Part shown: positions 61,201 to 63,152 of the stretch, piece by piece
Layout of the letters: every line of letters starts with the position of its first letter
Numbering within the stretch: position 1 is the stretch's first letter
From: Rhinopithecus roxellana
Taxonomy: Eukaryota; Chordata; Mammalia; Primates; Cercopithecidae
NCBI RefSeq assembly: GCF_007565055.1
Contig: NC_044553.1
Location: forward strand, 46,055,420 to 46,119,419
Reading direction: 5' to 3'
DNA: 64,000 nt
The notes under the pieces: model-generated
Database searches by the model: none
What the model saw: the letters and a program-made list of their open reading frames with translations, nothing else
What the model was told of the DNA's origin: nothing
Translations under genes and position numbers: made by a program

Positions 61201-63152
61201 TGGATCCAGATAAATGTGGATTTGTATTTCCTGCTCCTGTCTTTCCTTCTAGTTGCAATCTCTTGGATGCCGTCCTCTGCCTCTCTTAGCCTCATTTTCC
61301 CTATCTGTAAAATAGAAGAACTCTTAAGTTTGTTGTGAAGAACAAATAATATTAGGGCTTAGCCCAGTGTTTAACATGTACTAGGTATTCAACAAAGGTT
61401 GACATCTCCCTACTTTTCACTTTCCGTAAACAGTTTAAAGCACTTAAAATACAATGGTGAGATTCTACATGTTAAATCTCATTTCATTAAGTTAAAAATA
61501 TTCCCCTCCTTTTATATGTATACCATGCCAGACTGCTGTTCTTTTTTTTTTTTCAGATGGAGCCTCACTCTGACGCCTAGGCTAGAGTGCAGTGGTGCAA
61601 TCTCGGCTCTCTGCAACCTCCGCCTCATGGGTTCAAGCAATTCTCCTACCTCAGCCTCCCAAGTAGGTGGGATTACAGGTGTGTGCCACCACGCTCAGCT
61701 AATTTTTGTATTTTTAGTAGAGATGGCCAGGCTGGTCTCAAACTCTTGACCTCAAGGGATTCACCCACCTTGGCCTCCCAAAGTGCTGGGATTATAGGCA
61801 TGAGGCACCGTGCCTGGCCTAGACTGTTCCTTTTGATTCAGATATACAAGAAATTCTGATTTGGGCATACAAAAAAAGCAAGATGCCCTTTTAAGTCTCA
61901 TAAAACTAAATATAGAAGTCCCCATTAAAATAAGTATAAAATTTCTATTTCTAGCTCAAATATTGACTACTCCAAGCTTAATAGTTAAATCCTACCACGT
62001 TATGCCTAGCTTTTCACTCAAAAAGTGTCTTATTTCACTAAATACACTTATTCCACACTCCCAATTCTCAGGGGTTCTTTTCTCCTTTTAAGATCTGTTT
62101 ATTATGGCTGGGTGCAGTGACTTACGCTTGTAATCCCAGCACTTTGGGAAGCCAAGACAGGTGGATCTCAAGGTCAGGAGTTCGAGACCAGCCTAGCCAA
62201 TATGATGAAACCCTGCCACTACTAAAAATATAAAAAATTAGCTGGGCGTGGTGGCATGCACCTGTAGTCCCAGCTACTCAGGAGACTGAGGCAGGAGAAT
62301 CTCTTGAACCTAGGAGGCAGAGGTTGCAGTGAACTGAGATCGTGCCACTGCGCTCCAGCCTAACAGACTGAGACTCCATCTGAAAAAAAGAAAAAAAAAC
62401 AATCTGTTTATTATGGAATTTAATGAGGTTTTGAAGAACTATTATAGTTTATCAAAAGGTGTCACTTTCTTTAACATTTTCTAAACTTTTGACAAATGTG
62501 TCTTCAAGTTGACTTTAGGCAATATAATCTTACGTTATTTACTGTTTGAAATACCGACTTTGGGAGGCCAAGGTAGGCGGATCACGAAGTCAGGAATTTG
62601 AGACCAGCCTGGCCAACATAGTGAAACCCCGTCTCTACTAAAAATACAAAAAGTTAGCCGGGCGTGGTGGCAGGCACCTGTAATCCCAGCTACTTGGGAG
62701 ACCGAGGCGGGAGAATCTCTTGAACCTAGGAGGCAGAGGTTGTAGTGAGACAAGATTGTGCCATTGCACTCCAGCCTGGGCAACGGTGCATGACTCTGTC
62801 TCAAAAAAAAAAGGAAATTTTATTTATTTAGAATAATGAATACATTAATTATATGCAGAATGGTAGAGGCAACTGCTCAGATACCACGTAATATAACAAA
62901 TCTGTATACCAATAGGTAGCTTCTTTTTCCATCAGTGATTCCTTCCACTGTTACGGTTTTTCTTTCTGTATAACCATGAATAAGTCCCTTAGATTAATTT
63001 TTTCCTGTGTATTTTTCTTAAAGCAGGGCCAGCCAGCACAAGCCTCTCCATCAAGTGGAAGACAATCTGGGAATAGTGAACGTAAACGGAAGGAACTGCG
63101 AGAAAAAGATAAAGAAAAAGAAAAGGAAAAAAATAGCTGTGTTATTTTGTAA
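2122..63152 (+). CDS. MINDY2: MINDY2 (FAM63B) ubiquitin carboxyl-terminal hydrolase, coding exons 2-9 (3' part of gene)
   Basis: The coding sequence joins 2122-2179, 15970-16034, 24258-24416, 29666-29768, 39645-39787, 56263-56436, 60389-60583 and 63024-63152. Exon lengths and split codons fit exactly (58+65 nt, 159, 103+143, 174, 195, 129), giving one open frame of 341 codons plus stop, or 340 with the alternative last acceptor. The protein is recognised as MINDY2 from HGWLVDPQ, QLTYHGLCEL, FFRNNHFSTM and LLVTDQGFL. Family knowledge: MINDY1/2 are cysteine deubiquitinases that trim K48-linked chains, with C137/H319 in MINDY1 and C266/H448 in MINDY2. Here the His is present, but the Cys must lie in the upstream exon outside the window. 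The catalytic region is followed by MIU-type ubiquitin-binding helices and a C-terminal CVIL. No stop or frameshift is seen, so the gene looks intact. MINDY1 is the alternative identity, but its tail differs (Gln-rich, ending CILL). Confidence 0.96.
2180..2943. other. Start of intron 2, possible hAT-type relic at 2544-2720
   Basis: The stretch with gtgattcatggacctatgcc resembles the end of a nonautonomous hAT element (tgtggtccatggacc type). The rest is not recognised. Confidence 0.35.
2944..3240 (+). repeat. Alu; 5' end of the retrocopied intron segment
   Basis: Full-length diverged sense Alu with the tail aaaaacaaaaacaag. The same tail and the DNA after it recur inverted at 14500-14640 (see findings). 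Confidence 0.9.
3271..3562 (+). repeat. Alu with target-site duplication
   Basis: Flanked by atcttgtcacctgg and atcttgtcagctgg. The inverted relative at 14 kb lacks this Alu and shows the empty site. Confidence 0.92.
3682..4294 (-). repeat. Old antisense Alu split by a younger Alu
   Basis: AluJ-like element in two pieces (3682-3865 and 4164-4294) around the insertion at 3866-4163. Confidence 0.85.
3866..4163 (-). repeat. Alu nested in an older Alu
   Basis: Full-length antisense AluS-like copy inserted in the older element, T run at its left. Confidence 0.9.
4570..5070. repeat. Ancient A/G-rich interspersed repeat, fragment
   Basis: Contains gggaagctgttggaggatt and gaacagaggactgacatgat. Related sequence occurs at 5990-6310, 7760-9230, 42600-42790, 56630-57010 and 58137-58330. 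I know the family by sight as common in mammalian introns but cannot name it with certainty. Confidence 0.5.
5097..5389 (+). repeat. Alu, sense
   Basis: AluY/S-like; approximate flanking repeats agcgatca and agccatca. Confidence 0.9.
5573..5797 (+). repeat. Alu, 5'-truncated
   Basis: Starts within the left arm; runs to ttatctcaaaattg, after which the tail has become a GT microsatellite. Confidence 0.85.
5798..5857. repeat. (GT)n microsatellite
   Basis: About 60 bp, interrupted by tatg and ttt near the left; the right part is a pure run of about 20 dinucleotides. Likely length-polymorphic. Confidence 0.95.
5990..6310. repeat. Ancient A/G-rich repeat, fragment
   Basis: Includes ctaatgaagaaatgtttcaa and aggtcattggtaaccttgat, further parts of the family at 4570-5070. 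Confidence 0.45.
6504..6797 (+). repeat. Alu in L1
   Basis: Full-length sense Alu ending in a degraded A tail next to a short TA run (6798-6813). Confidence 0.9.
7027..7213 (+). repeat. Alu fragment (right part), sense
   Basis: Begins at acattagccaggctggtgg and lacks the left arm; old AluJ or FRAM-like. Confidence 0.8.
7338..7620 (+). repeat. Alu in L1
   Basis: Sense Alu with the tail altered to an aatcaatcagtcaatg run. Confidence 0.88.
7985..8089 (+). repeat. Inverted duplication, arm 1
   Basis: 105 bp; its reverse complement recurs at 8777-8882 with about five differences. This arm sits in a continuous run of the host repeat, so it is probably the original. Confidence 0.95.
8516..8534. 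repeat. Short (TG)n microsatellite
   Basis: Nine TG units inside the A/G-rich repeat. Confidence 0.9.
8777..8882 (-). repeat. Inverted duplication, arm 2
   Basis: About 95% identical to the reverse complement of 7985-8089, with a 687-bp spacer. No A tail or target-site duplication is visible at its edges. Confidence 0.95.
9330..9636 (-). repeat. Alu with target-site duplication
   Basis: Antisense AluY-like element; attgtatgtg left and attgtatggg right. Confidence 0.88.
9740..10350. repeat. Probable continuation of the A/G-rich ancient repeat
   Basis: Strand composition (A+G) and phrases such as gccaggagagagtgg resemble the family, but the match is weaker. A 16-T run at 9699-9714 precedes it. 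Confidence 0.3.
10449..10747 (-). repeat. Alu, antisense
   Basis: Full-length, diverged, with the tail ttttattttgttttgttttt. Confidence 0.88.
10925..11565. mobile_element. hAT-type nonautonomous DNA transposon, split by an Alu
   Basis: 10925-11149 (tatcgagtacttgaaatgtg) and 11457-11565 (aatgtggctactagaaaat, ttggacagtg) resemble the element at 5455-5960, again with an Alu in the middle. Confidence 0.5.
11150..11456 (+). repeat. Alu in a DNA transposon
   Basis: Sense Alu with 21 A at its tail; short flanking repeat ctaatttt. Confidence 0.88.
11845..11930 (-). repeat. MIR fragment
   Basis: ctgttttacagatgaggaaa and the following bases match the complement of the MIR core and 3' part. The flanking 11566-11844 is not recognised. 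Confidence 0.5.
12030..12377 (-). repeat. Alu whose tail has become a (TTTTC)n repeat
   Basis: Antisense Alu body 12080-12377; its tail, read on the + strand, is about nine TTTTC units (12032-12081), a pentanucleotide microsatellite. An extra 20-T run lies at 12244-12261. Confidence 0.9.
12408..12704 (-). repeat. Alu with target-site duplication
   Basis: Flanked by aatccagcaaaat and aatccagtaaata. Confidence 0.9.
12705..14296. other. Intron 2 sequence with no recognised feature
   Basis: About 1.6 kb without Alu. 12890-13560 is A/G-rich and may be old repeat; 13680-14296 is AT-rich and looks unique. Confidence 0.4.
14297..14933 (-). mobile_element. Retrotransposed copy of part of the same intron, with target-site duplication
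   Basis: 14332-14920 is the reverse complement of 2944-3851 minus the Alu at 3271-3562: an Alu, about 120 bp of non-repeat DNA and part of an old antisense Alu. It ends on the left in an A-type tail, seen as (TTTA)n at 14307-14331. The whole is flanked by a perfect 13-bp direct repeat, ccagtttagcttt (14297-14309 and 14921-14933). Non-Alu parts differ by roughly 10%. Confidence 0.85.
14956..15055 (+). repeat. Alu, internally deleted
   Basis: The left-arm start joins directly to aacatggcaaaaccccatct and an A-rich tail; most of the body is missing. Confidence 0.8.
15056..15286. repeat. AT-rich low-complexity stretch with degenerate short repeats
   Basis: Imperfect units of the type tacatatattaaaaagttg recur three to four times at 15160-15235. 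Confidence 0.5.
15287..15573 (-). repeat. Alu, antisense
   Basis: Lies about 400 bp before exon 3; possible flanking repeat aaatgcaaaa and agatgccaaaa. Confidence 0.9.
15970..16034 (+). CDS. MINDY2: MINDY2 coding exon 3
   Basis: This 65-nt exon completes the split Gly codon and continues DYMLDAKPKEISEIQRLNYEQ. The acceptor follows a run of eight T (ttttttttacag) and the donor is gtaata. It ends in phase 0. The short helical, charged segment matches the MINDY fold between the GDYML motif and the helix that begins with NMSDAM in the next exon. Confidence 0.96.
16095..16230. mobile_element. hAT-type nonautonomous element fragment
   Basis: tttctgtaaaggattagata and actttgcaggccacatgtgg match a widespread hAT element end (tttctgtaaagggccagatagtaaat type). 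Confidence 0.55.
16231..16863. other. Intron 3 sequence with T/C-rich tract, otherwise unrecognised
   Basis: 16255-16330 is an impure polypyrimidine tract. 16500-16850 looks unique; its short open frames have no recognisable product. Confidence 0.4.
16864..17165 (+). repeat. Alu with target-site duplication
   Basis: Flanked by aaatcaacaagtt and gaatcaacaattt. Confidence 0.9.
17213..17504 (+). repeat. Alu, sense
   Basis: First of two directly adjacent sense Alus; tail aaaaaataataataaga. Confidence 0.9.
17507..17812 (+). repeat. Alu (AluY-like), inserted at the tail of the previous Alu
   Basis: Near-consensus AluY body with a 22-A tail followed by gga repeats. Confidence 0.92.
17813..18205. 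other. Intron 3, no feature recognised
   Basis: Unique-looking AT-rich sequence. Confidence 0.5.
18206..18515 (+). repeat. Alu with (GAAA)n tail
   Basis: Sense Alu; tail ends in four GAAA units at 18496-18511. Confidence 0.88.
18527..18672 (+). repeat. Alu left-monomer-like fragment (FLAM-like)
   Basis: Starts gcagccagtcacagtggttc and ends after ctgcatctcaaaaag; a monomer-size old copy. Confidence 0.65.
18764..19087 (-). mobile_element. Young AluY of Old World monkey type, with 24-bp internal tandem duplication
   Basis: Antisense copy with ggccggatctcagctcactg, cgggtttacgccattc and acaggcttgagccacc, variants I associate with cercopithecoid AluY subfamilies. Perfect duplication tgatcaggattctt flanks it. 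The 24 bp at 18990-19013 are repeated at 19014-19037. Confidence 0.9.
19088..19807. other. Intron 3, no feature recognised
   Basis: About 720 bp of AT-rich sequence without recognised repeat. Confidence 0.5.
19808..20384 (-). repeat. Antisense Alu split by a sense Alu
   Basis: Pieces 19808-19829 and 20117-20384; the split repeats agacag(ag)tct on both sides of the insertion. Confidence 0.88.
19830..20116 (+). repeat. Alu nested in an Alu, opposite strand
   Basis: Sense Alu inserted just inside the tail end of the antisense one, making an Alu hairpin-prone pair. Confidence 0.9.
20385..20543 (-). repeat. Alu, internally deleted, antisense
   Basis: About 160 bp: right-arm end joined to left-arm start. 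Confidence 0.8.
20544..21184. other. Intron 3, no feature recognised
   Basis: Unique-looking, AT-rich. Confidence 0.5.
21185..21275 (+). repeat. L2 3'-end-like fragment
   Basis: tatcttgtacagtgtctgat and agtagggattcagtaaaagt resemble the L2 3' end. The flanking 21276-21469 is unrecognised. Confidence 0.45.
21470..21690 (+). repeat. L2 fragment
   Basis: cagccacactgggccccatg and ctggaatgctctttgcccag match the L2 region upstream of its 3' end. Confidence 0.6.
21676..21793. repeat. Polypyrimidine (CCTCC/CCTT) tract ending in ttttcag
   Basis: More than 100 bp of nearly pure C/T on the gene's sense strand, closing with ttccttttcag; resembles a very strong 3' splice site (see findings). Confidence 0.9.
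21820..22310 (-). mobile_element. Old L1 (L1M-type) fragment
   Basis: aaccaccgatcttttttact and tcttttcatggcttgatagc match the complement of an L1M 3' end. Confidence 0.65.
22311..22612 (-). mobile_element. Young AluY of Old World monkey type with target-site duplication
   Basis: Same diagnostic bases as the copy at 18764. A 15-bp duplication ataaaatatattctt flanks it. Confidence 0.92.
22625..22934 (-). repeat. Alu, antisense
   Basis: AluY-like; the younger Alu above inserted next to its tail. Confidence 0.9.
22950..23245 (+). repeat. Alu, sense
   Basis: Diverged copy (ggtagcatgtacctgtagcc). Confidence 0.88.
23246..23610 (-). mobile_element. L1 fragment (ORF2 end/3' UTR)
   Basis: ggcttatttcactcagcaag and gctgaataatattccattgt match the complement of the L1 ORF2 end. 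23611-23803 is unrecognised. Confidence 0.7.
23804..24057 (-). repeat. Alu, 5' part missing, antisense
   Basis: Stops at gtgatccgcccacctcag; the last 45 bp or so of an antisense Alu (its 5' end) is absent. Confidence 0.88.
24058..24150 (+). repeat. L2 3' end
   Basis: tagtgcctgacacatagtag and actcagtagtaaaaatatgt match the L2 3' end. It lies about 100 bp before exon 4. Confidence 0.65.
24258..24416 (+). CDS. MINDY2: MINDY2 coding exon 4
   Basis: The exon is 159 nt (53 codons, phase 0 at both ends). It encodes a helix (NMSDAMAILHKLQTGLDVNV), beta strands (VRFTGVRVFEY) and the conserved family signature IPLYHGWLVDPQ. The acceptor is ttctattttcag and the donor is a near-consensus gtaagt. Because the exon is a multiple of three, skipping it would remove 53 residues of the catalytic core without shifting the frame. 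Confidence 0.97.
24520..25255. mobile_element. Degenerate LTR-like repeat (ERVL-class?), orientation uncertain
   Basis: tcaggttcagtaattcacca, gatttcattatgtaggtatg and cattagtataaactgcaggt are phrases of a common solo-LTR family that I cannot name with certainty. No retroviral coding region is visible. Confidence 0.5.
25318..25800. repeat. Unclassified interspersed repeat
   Basis: atcagggtcctggcaggaag, aagtttaatgaagagactgt and gcagtccatagaggttagtc recur widely in primate DNA as I recall. Family not identified; a relation to the LTR-like block to its left is possible. Confidence 0.4.
25801..26129. other. Intron 4, no feature recognised
   Basis: AT-rich sequence. Confidence 0.5.
26130..26427 (+). 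repeat. Alu with target-site duplication
   Basis: Flanked by agaaataataaagaacg and agaaataataaataacg. Confidence 0.92.
26552..26770 (+). repeat. Alu, 3' part missing
   Basis: Sense Alu stops at gaagctacagtga and joins directly to an antisense Alu piece. Confidence 0.85.
26771..26914 (-). repeat. Alu left-half fragment, antisense
   Basis: Covers ctaattttttgtattttt to ccatgcccagcc; abuts the sense fragment with no spacer. Confidence 0.85.
26955..27620 (-). repeat. Old antisense Alu split by a sense Alu
   Basis: Pieces 26955-27140 and 27486-27620, AluJ-like. Confidence 0.85.
27141..27485 (+). repeat. Alu nested in an Alu, with 44-bp tandem duplication
   Basis: The end of the right arm is repeated: the unit starting gatcacaccactgca at 27373 starts again at 27417. 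Confidence 0.87.
27621..27958. other. Intron 4, no feature recognised
   Basis: Unique-looking sequence. Confidence 0.5.
27959..28420 (+). repeat. Alu followed by an extra Alu right arm (trimer-like)
   Basis: Full Alu 27959-28249 with the tail aacaaacaaacaaa, then 28250-28420 restarts at attagtcaggtgtggtggcg and repeats the right arm and a tail. Confidence 0.85.
28578..28716 (-). mobile_element. MER5A-like hAT nonautonomous element
   Basis: ggtggttctcaaacttgcta at one end and gtttgaaaagcactgctg at the other form the inverted ends. Strand call is tentative. Confidence 0.6.
28717..29665. other. End of intron 4, AT-rich, no feature recognised
   Basis: 28850-28920 is a short (A/T)-only run. About 950 bp without repeats upstream of exon 5. 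Confidence 0.5.
29666..29768 (+). CDS. MINDY2: MINDY2 coding exon 5
   Basis: The 103-nt exon encodes IDDIVKAVGNCSYNQLVEKI, then a Cys/Lys and Ser-rich linker ending SELVSE plus the first base of a Gly codon. The acceptor is gttttctag. The donor used in the known protein is gtgggt at 29769. A second, better-matching donor (gtgagt) starts four bases later and would shift the frame. The phase joins precisely to exon 6. Confidence 0.96.
29917..30213 (+). repeat. Alu with target-site duplication
   Basis: Flanked by agaagtaaccattcata and agaagtaatccttcata; starts about 150 bp after exon 5. Confidence 0.92.
31064..31268 (-). repeat. Alu, truncated, antisense
   Basis: Starts with 23 T and stops at ttgatcaggctggg, with a second deletion before ctaattttgtatttttcg. 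Confidence 0.87.
31322..31615 (+). repeat. Alu, sense
   Basis: Diverged copy with the tail aaaaaaaaacaaaaagc. Confidence 0.87.
32612..32903 (-). repeat. Alu with target-site duplication
   Basis: Flanked by atcatattatctt on both sides. Confidence 0.92.
33535..33840 (-). repeat. Alu with target-site duplication
   Basis: aggaatggttctttt and aggaatgtttcttta flank it; carries a small duplication ggctggaggctggag. Confidence 0.9.
34171..34497 (-). repeat. Alu with (TTTTG)n tail
   Basis: The tail on the left reads ttttgttttgttttgttttg; body full length. Confidence 0.9.
34803..34922. repeat. (CCTT)n-type polypyrimidine tract
   Basis: 120 bp of nearly pure C/T with a near-repeated block cttgcttcctccctcctttc / ctttgcttcctccctccttt. 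Confidence 0.93.
35641..35868 (+). repeat. Alu, internally deleted
   Basis: attagccaggtgtgcagtga joins the start and end of the right arm, skipping about 90 bp; 24-A tail. Confidence 0.9.
36296..36593 (-). repeat. Alu with target-site duplication
   Basis: ttgaatttct on both sides. Confidence 0.9.
36594..37988. other. Intron 5, mostly unique; MIR relic at 37085-37215
   Basis: gtccttgggcaaatcactta and the following pyrimidine-rich bases match the MIR core on the + strand. The rest is unrecognised. Confidence 0.5.
37989..38868 (+). mobile_element. Tigger-like (pogo/Tc1-type) DNA transposon with another transposon inside
   Basis: cagttgattctcattattta at the left and gcaatgaggatcaattg at the right are inverted ends. 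The interior matches a common primate Tigger-family nonautonomous element. 38224-38461 is a second element. Confidence 0.7.
38224..38461 (+). mobile_element. Second DNA transposon nested in the first
   Basis: Left tacagatagaatatgcctaa and right ctcagtctctcaacctgta form inverted ends bounded by TA. The interior (gaaaatccaaaatccaaaat) is typical of a small Tigger-type MITE. Confidence 0.7.
38869..39644. other. End of intron 5, no feature recognised
   Basis: A short alternating TG/TA run lies at 38885-38915. A 22-bp unit (aattgagaagttta...) is repeated in tandem near 39126-39163. Otherwise unique. Confidence 0.5.
39645..39787 (+). CDS. MINDY2: MINDY2 coding exon 6 (catalytic His)
   Basis: The 143-nt exon encodes GFVAEQFLNNTATQLTYHGL, CELTSTVQEGELCVFFRNN and HFSTMTKYK. 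The His of RNNHFSTM (codon 39761-39763) corresponds to the catalytic His of MINDY enzymes (H448 in human MINDY2 numbering from memory). The polypyrimidine tract is weak: the acceptor is gcattggttctatag, with a possible branch site in ctatctaata. The donor is gtatga. Confidence 0.97.
40103..40400 (-). repeat. Alu inserted in the tail of the next Alu
   Basis: Antisense copy sitting between the left target-site repeat and the body of 40401-40711. Confidence 0.9.
40401..40711 (-). repeat. Alu with target-site duplication
   Basis: agaactaggatgac occurs at 40087-40100 and again at 40712-40725, framing both Alus, so this one inserted first. Confidence 0.92.
40726..41164. other. Intron 6, no feature recognised
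   Basis: Unique-looking sequence. Confidence 0.5.
41165..41345 (+). repeat. L2 fragment
   Basis: ctttaagaaacatttcaaat and the following pyrimidine-rich bases fit L2 near its 3' end. Confidence 0.45.
41347..41525 (+). mobile_element. MER5A-like hAT nonautonomous element
   Basis: cactggttctcaaccc at the left, aatgagaatctctggaggtg inside. Confidence 0.6.
41526..41955. other. Intron 6, no feature recognised
   Basis: Unique-looking sequence. Confidence 0.5.
41956..42790. repeat. Ancient repeat (A/G-rich family), split by an Alu
   Basis: Starts ttaacaaatatttattgagc and continues after the Alu with gaggccctgaggaaggaaag and ccagggactagatcttgtaa, in the order expected for the family seen at 4570-5070. 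Confidence 0.5.
42285..42592 (+). repeat. Alu with target-site duplication
   Basis: aaaatgatgcct and aaaatgatacct flank it. Confidence 0.92.
42811..43124 (-). repeat. Alu with (TTTA)n tail
   Basis: Tail on the left is seven TTTA units; a small deletion removes ggggtttcacc from the body. Confidence 0.9.
43142..43227 (-). repeat. Very short 5'-truncated Alu with target-site duplication
   Basis: Only 62 bp (43154-43215) of Alu 3' end plus tail, framed by the perfect 12-bp repeat actataattctt. Confidence 0.9.
43228..43530 (-). mobile_element. Probable old L1 (L1M-type) fragment
   Basis: tttgttggaaccaggatcta and agaccatgcattgcatttga resemble the complement of an L1M 3' UTR. Confidence 0.45.
43535..43845 (-). 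repeat. Alu, antisense
   Basis: Old copy (AluJ-like). Confidence 0.87.
43846..44214. other. Intron 6, possible L1M remnant
   Basis: catggtgtccatttgcttat is weakly reminiscent of the L1M at 43228; not resolved. Confidence 0.3.
44215..44480 (+). repeat. Alu, 3' end shortened
   Basis: Ends gccatgatggcaccac then an A run; the last 35 bp or so of the body is missing. Confidence 0.87.
44612..44921 (+). repeat. Alu with target-site duplication and long middle A run
   Basis: atatttaatgacca and atatttaatggtca flank it; the middle linker is a run of 19 A. Confidence 0.9.
45037..45333 (+). repeat. Alu with target-site duplication
   Basis: aagatatacttt and aagatatacttg flank it. Confidence 0.92.
45500..45780 (-). 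repeat. Alu, antisense
   Basis: Lacks part of the right-arm end near the T run. Confidence 0.88.
45781..46237. other. Intron 6, no feature recognised
   Basis: Unique-looking sequence between Alus. Confidence 0.5.
46238..46535 (-). repeat. Alu, antisense
   Basis: Full-length; forms most of a long but meaningless open frame with the next Alu. Confidence 0.9.
46737..47043 (-). repeat. Alu with target-site duplication
   Basis: ttgattttatcttt on both sides. Confidence 0.92.
47044..47545. other. Intron 6, unidentified
   Basis: No Alu; sequence resembles neither L1 nor L2 that I recognise. Together with 46536-46736 it may be one old element split by the Alu. Confidence 0.4.
47546..47864 (-). repeat. 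Alu, antisense (AluY-like)
   Basis: Tail of repeated TTTTTA on the left; first of a row of four antisense Alus. Confidence 0.9.
47865..48043 (-). repeat. Alu, truncated, antisense
   Basis: Runs from the T-rich tail to tgtccggctaattt only. Confidence 0.87.
48046..48096 (+). repeat. Alu 5' fragment, sense
   Basis: About 50 bp (gggccagatacagtggctta to ctttgggaggct) fused to the previous fragment. Confidence 0.75.
48117..48420 (-). repeat. Alu, antisense
   Basis: Approximate flank agatctatgc / agatctgtgc, shared with the next Alu. Confidence 0.9.
48431..48735 (-). repeat. Alu, antisense
   Basis: Flanks agatctgtgctttt / tgatctgtggtttt. Confidence 0.9.
48736..49754. other. Intron 6, no feature recognised
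   Basis: About 1 kb of unique-looking sequence; an 8-G run (gtggggggga) at about 49590. Confidence 0.5.
49755..49965 (-). repeat. MIR fragment
   Basis: taaccttcacaactcctttg, then taagtaacttgcccaagacc: the usual MIR order on the minus strand. Confidence 0.65.
50181..50481 (-). repeat. Alu inserted in a MIR-like relic, with long target-site duplication
   Basis: tagagatgttaagtaattt (19 bp) flanks it perfectly; the target itself looks like a MIR core. Confidence 0.92.
50482..51090. other. Intron 6, AT-rich, no feature recognised
   Basis: 50630-50720 contains loosely inverted copies of acaatttgtaaattga and tttacaaattgtgaca. Confidence 0.5.
51091..51385 (+). repeat. Alu with target-site duplication
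   Basis: aaaataaatgtca and aaaataaatatca flank it. Confidence 0.9.
51507..51793 (+). repeat. Alu, sense, diverged
   Basis: The second half is poorly conserved (ggcggagccatgagccaaga lacks about 10 bp). Confidence 0.87.
51794..52062. other. Intron 6, no feature recognised
   Basis: Unique-looking sequence. Confidence 0.45.
52063..52343 (+). repeat. Alu, sense
   Basis: Old copy ending directly at the L1 below. Confidence 0.88.
52866..53166 (+). repeat. Alu in L1
   Basis: Sense; A tail continues into the next Alu. Confidence 0.9.
53167..53451 (+). repeat. Alu (AluY-like) at the tail of the previous Alu
   Basis: Sense; a deletion removes cgtgaacccgggaggcg before gagcttgcagtgagcc. Confidence 0.9.
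53650..53949 (+). repeat. Alu in L1
   Basis: Sense; 17-A tail. Confidence 0.9.
54127..54418 (+). repeat. Alu in L1 with target-site duplication
   Basis: gtcatgcaaatgg and gacatacaaatgg flank it. Confidence 0.9.
55292..55588 (+). repeat. Alu in L1 3' UTR
   Basis: AluY/S-like, sense. Confidence 0.9.
55651..56262. other. End of intron 6, no feature recognised
   Basis: attattggtatacaaaa and the nearby tattattggtgtataaaa are a short local repeat (55750-55820). Otherwise unique up to exon 7. Confidence 0.5.
56263..56436 (+). CDS. MINDY2: MINDY2 coding exon 7
   Basis: The 174-nt exon (58 codons, phase 0 both ends) encodes GQLYLLVTDQGFLTEEKVVW, then ESLHNVDGDGNFCDSEFHLR and a Pro/Asp/Gln-rich linker ending DQIDQ. 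The first part finishes the catalytic domain (strand LYLLVTDQGF and the WESLHNVDGD loop). The rest is linker to the ubiquitin-binding tail. The acceptor ends in AAG (cttattaag), less favoured than CAG or TAG, but has a strong upstream T/C tract. The donor is gtaaat. Confidence 0.96.
56580..57010. repeat. Ancient A/G-rich repeat, fragment
   Basis: tttgaattttattctaattg, gggaagctatgtcaagcatt and tgatgatggcttagccttgg follow the same order as 4610-4850. Confidence 0.5.
57240..57400. repeat. Ancient repeat fragment (same family start)
   Basis: tcctagggatacaaagataa and gatgctgagcctagtagggg resemble the 41956 copy. Confidence 0.4.
57600..57895 (+). repeat. Alu, sense
   Basis: Full length; next Alu starts at its tail. 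Confidence 0.9.
57897..58135 (+). repeat. Alu, 3' part missing
   Basis: Stops at gttgcagtgagccaag and joins aaaaaattgaagcagagg. Confidence 0.88.
58137..58370. repeat. Ancient A/G-rich repeat, fragment
   Basis: gtcacagtagtccagataag and gaagaggtggattcaagacc fit the family. Confidence 0.45.
58370..58663 (-). repeat. Alu, antisense
   Basis: Full length. Confidence 0.9.
58664..59217. other. Intron 7, no feature recognised
   Basis: Unique-looking sequence. Confidence 0.5.
59218..59518 (-). repeat. Alu, antisense, old
   Basis: Tail ttatttatttatacatg; AluJ-like. Confidence 0.87.
59606..59902 (-). repeat. Alu, antisense
   Basis: Full length; approximate flank ttccaaaaaaa / ctccaaaaata. Confidence 0.9.
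60050..60275 (-). repeat. Alu, old and truncated, antisense
   Basis: Ends at attgcccaggcatgg; lies about 110 bp upstream of exon 8. Confidence 0.82.
60389..60583 (+). CDS. MINDY2: MINDY2 coding exon 8 (ubiquitin-binding MIU region, Ala run)
   Basis: The 195-nt exon (65 codons, phase 0 both ends) begins with a UIM/MIU-like helix DYLMALSLQQEQ (60389-60424). A clear MIU motif follows, SDLELAKKLQEEEDRRA (about 60467-60517), then a Gln/Glu-rich stretch and eight alanines (60545-60568, GCA twice then GCT six times). Family knowledge: the MIUs bind K48 chains and promote processing of longer chains. The donor gtaaaa lies only 40 bases before an Alu. The GCT run is a microsatellite and may vary in length. 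Confidence 0.97.
60624..60925 (+). repeat. Alu 40 bp downstream of exon 8, with target-site duplication
   Basis: gtgatgatcac on both sides; 24-A tail. Confidence 0.92.
61155..61400 (+). repeat. MIR
   Basis: tagactttggatccagataa, cctcattttccctatctgta and taacatgtactaggtattca follow MIR order on the + strand. Confidence 0.75.
61541..61818 (-). repeat. Alu with target-site duplication
   Basis: agactgctgttctttt / agactgttccttttg; an 18-bp deletion lies after tagtagagatggcc. Confidence 0.9.
62106..62401 (+). repeat. Alu with target-site duplication
   Basis: atctgtttattatgg on both sides. Confidence 0.92.
62555..62813 (+). repeat. Alu, 5'-truncated
   Basis: Begins gactttgggaggccaagg; the first 35 bp or so is missing. 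Confidence 0.88.
62814..63023. other. End of intron 8
   Basis: Repeat-free; polypyrimidine tract tttttcctgtgtatttttct before the AAGCAG acceptor. Confidence 0.6.
63024..63152 (+). CDS. MINDY2: MINDY2 coding exon 9 (charged tail and CaaX box)
   Basis: The exon encodes QGQPAQASPSSGRQSGNSER, KRKELREKDKEKEKEK and NSCVIL, then TAA at 63150-63152. The acceptor is a NAGNAG (AAGCAG, 63021-63026), so the leading Gln may be absent and the exon may start at 63027. The last four residues, Cys-Val-Ile-Leu, fit a CaaX box, and Leu at the end favours geranylgeranylation. The Lys/Glu/Arg-rich stretch before it could help membrane binding. Prenylation is inferred here, though MINDY1 also ends in a CaaX-like CILL. 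Confidence 0.95.
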   Translation, partial: QGQPAQASPSSGRQSGNSERKRKELREKDKEKEKEKNSCVIL

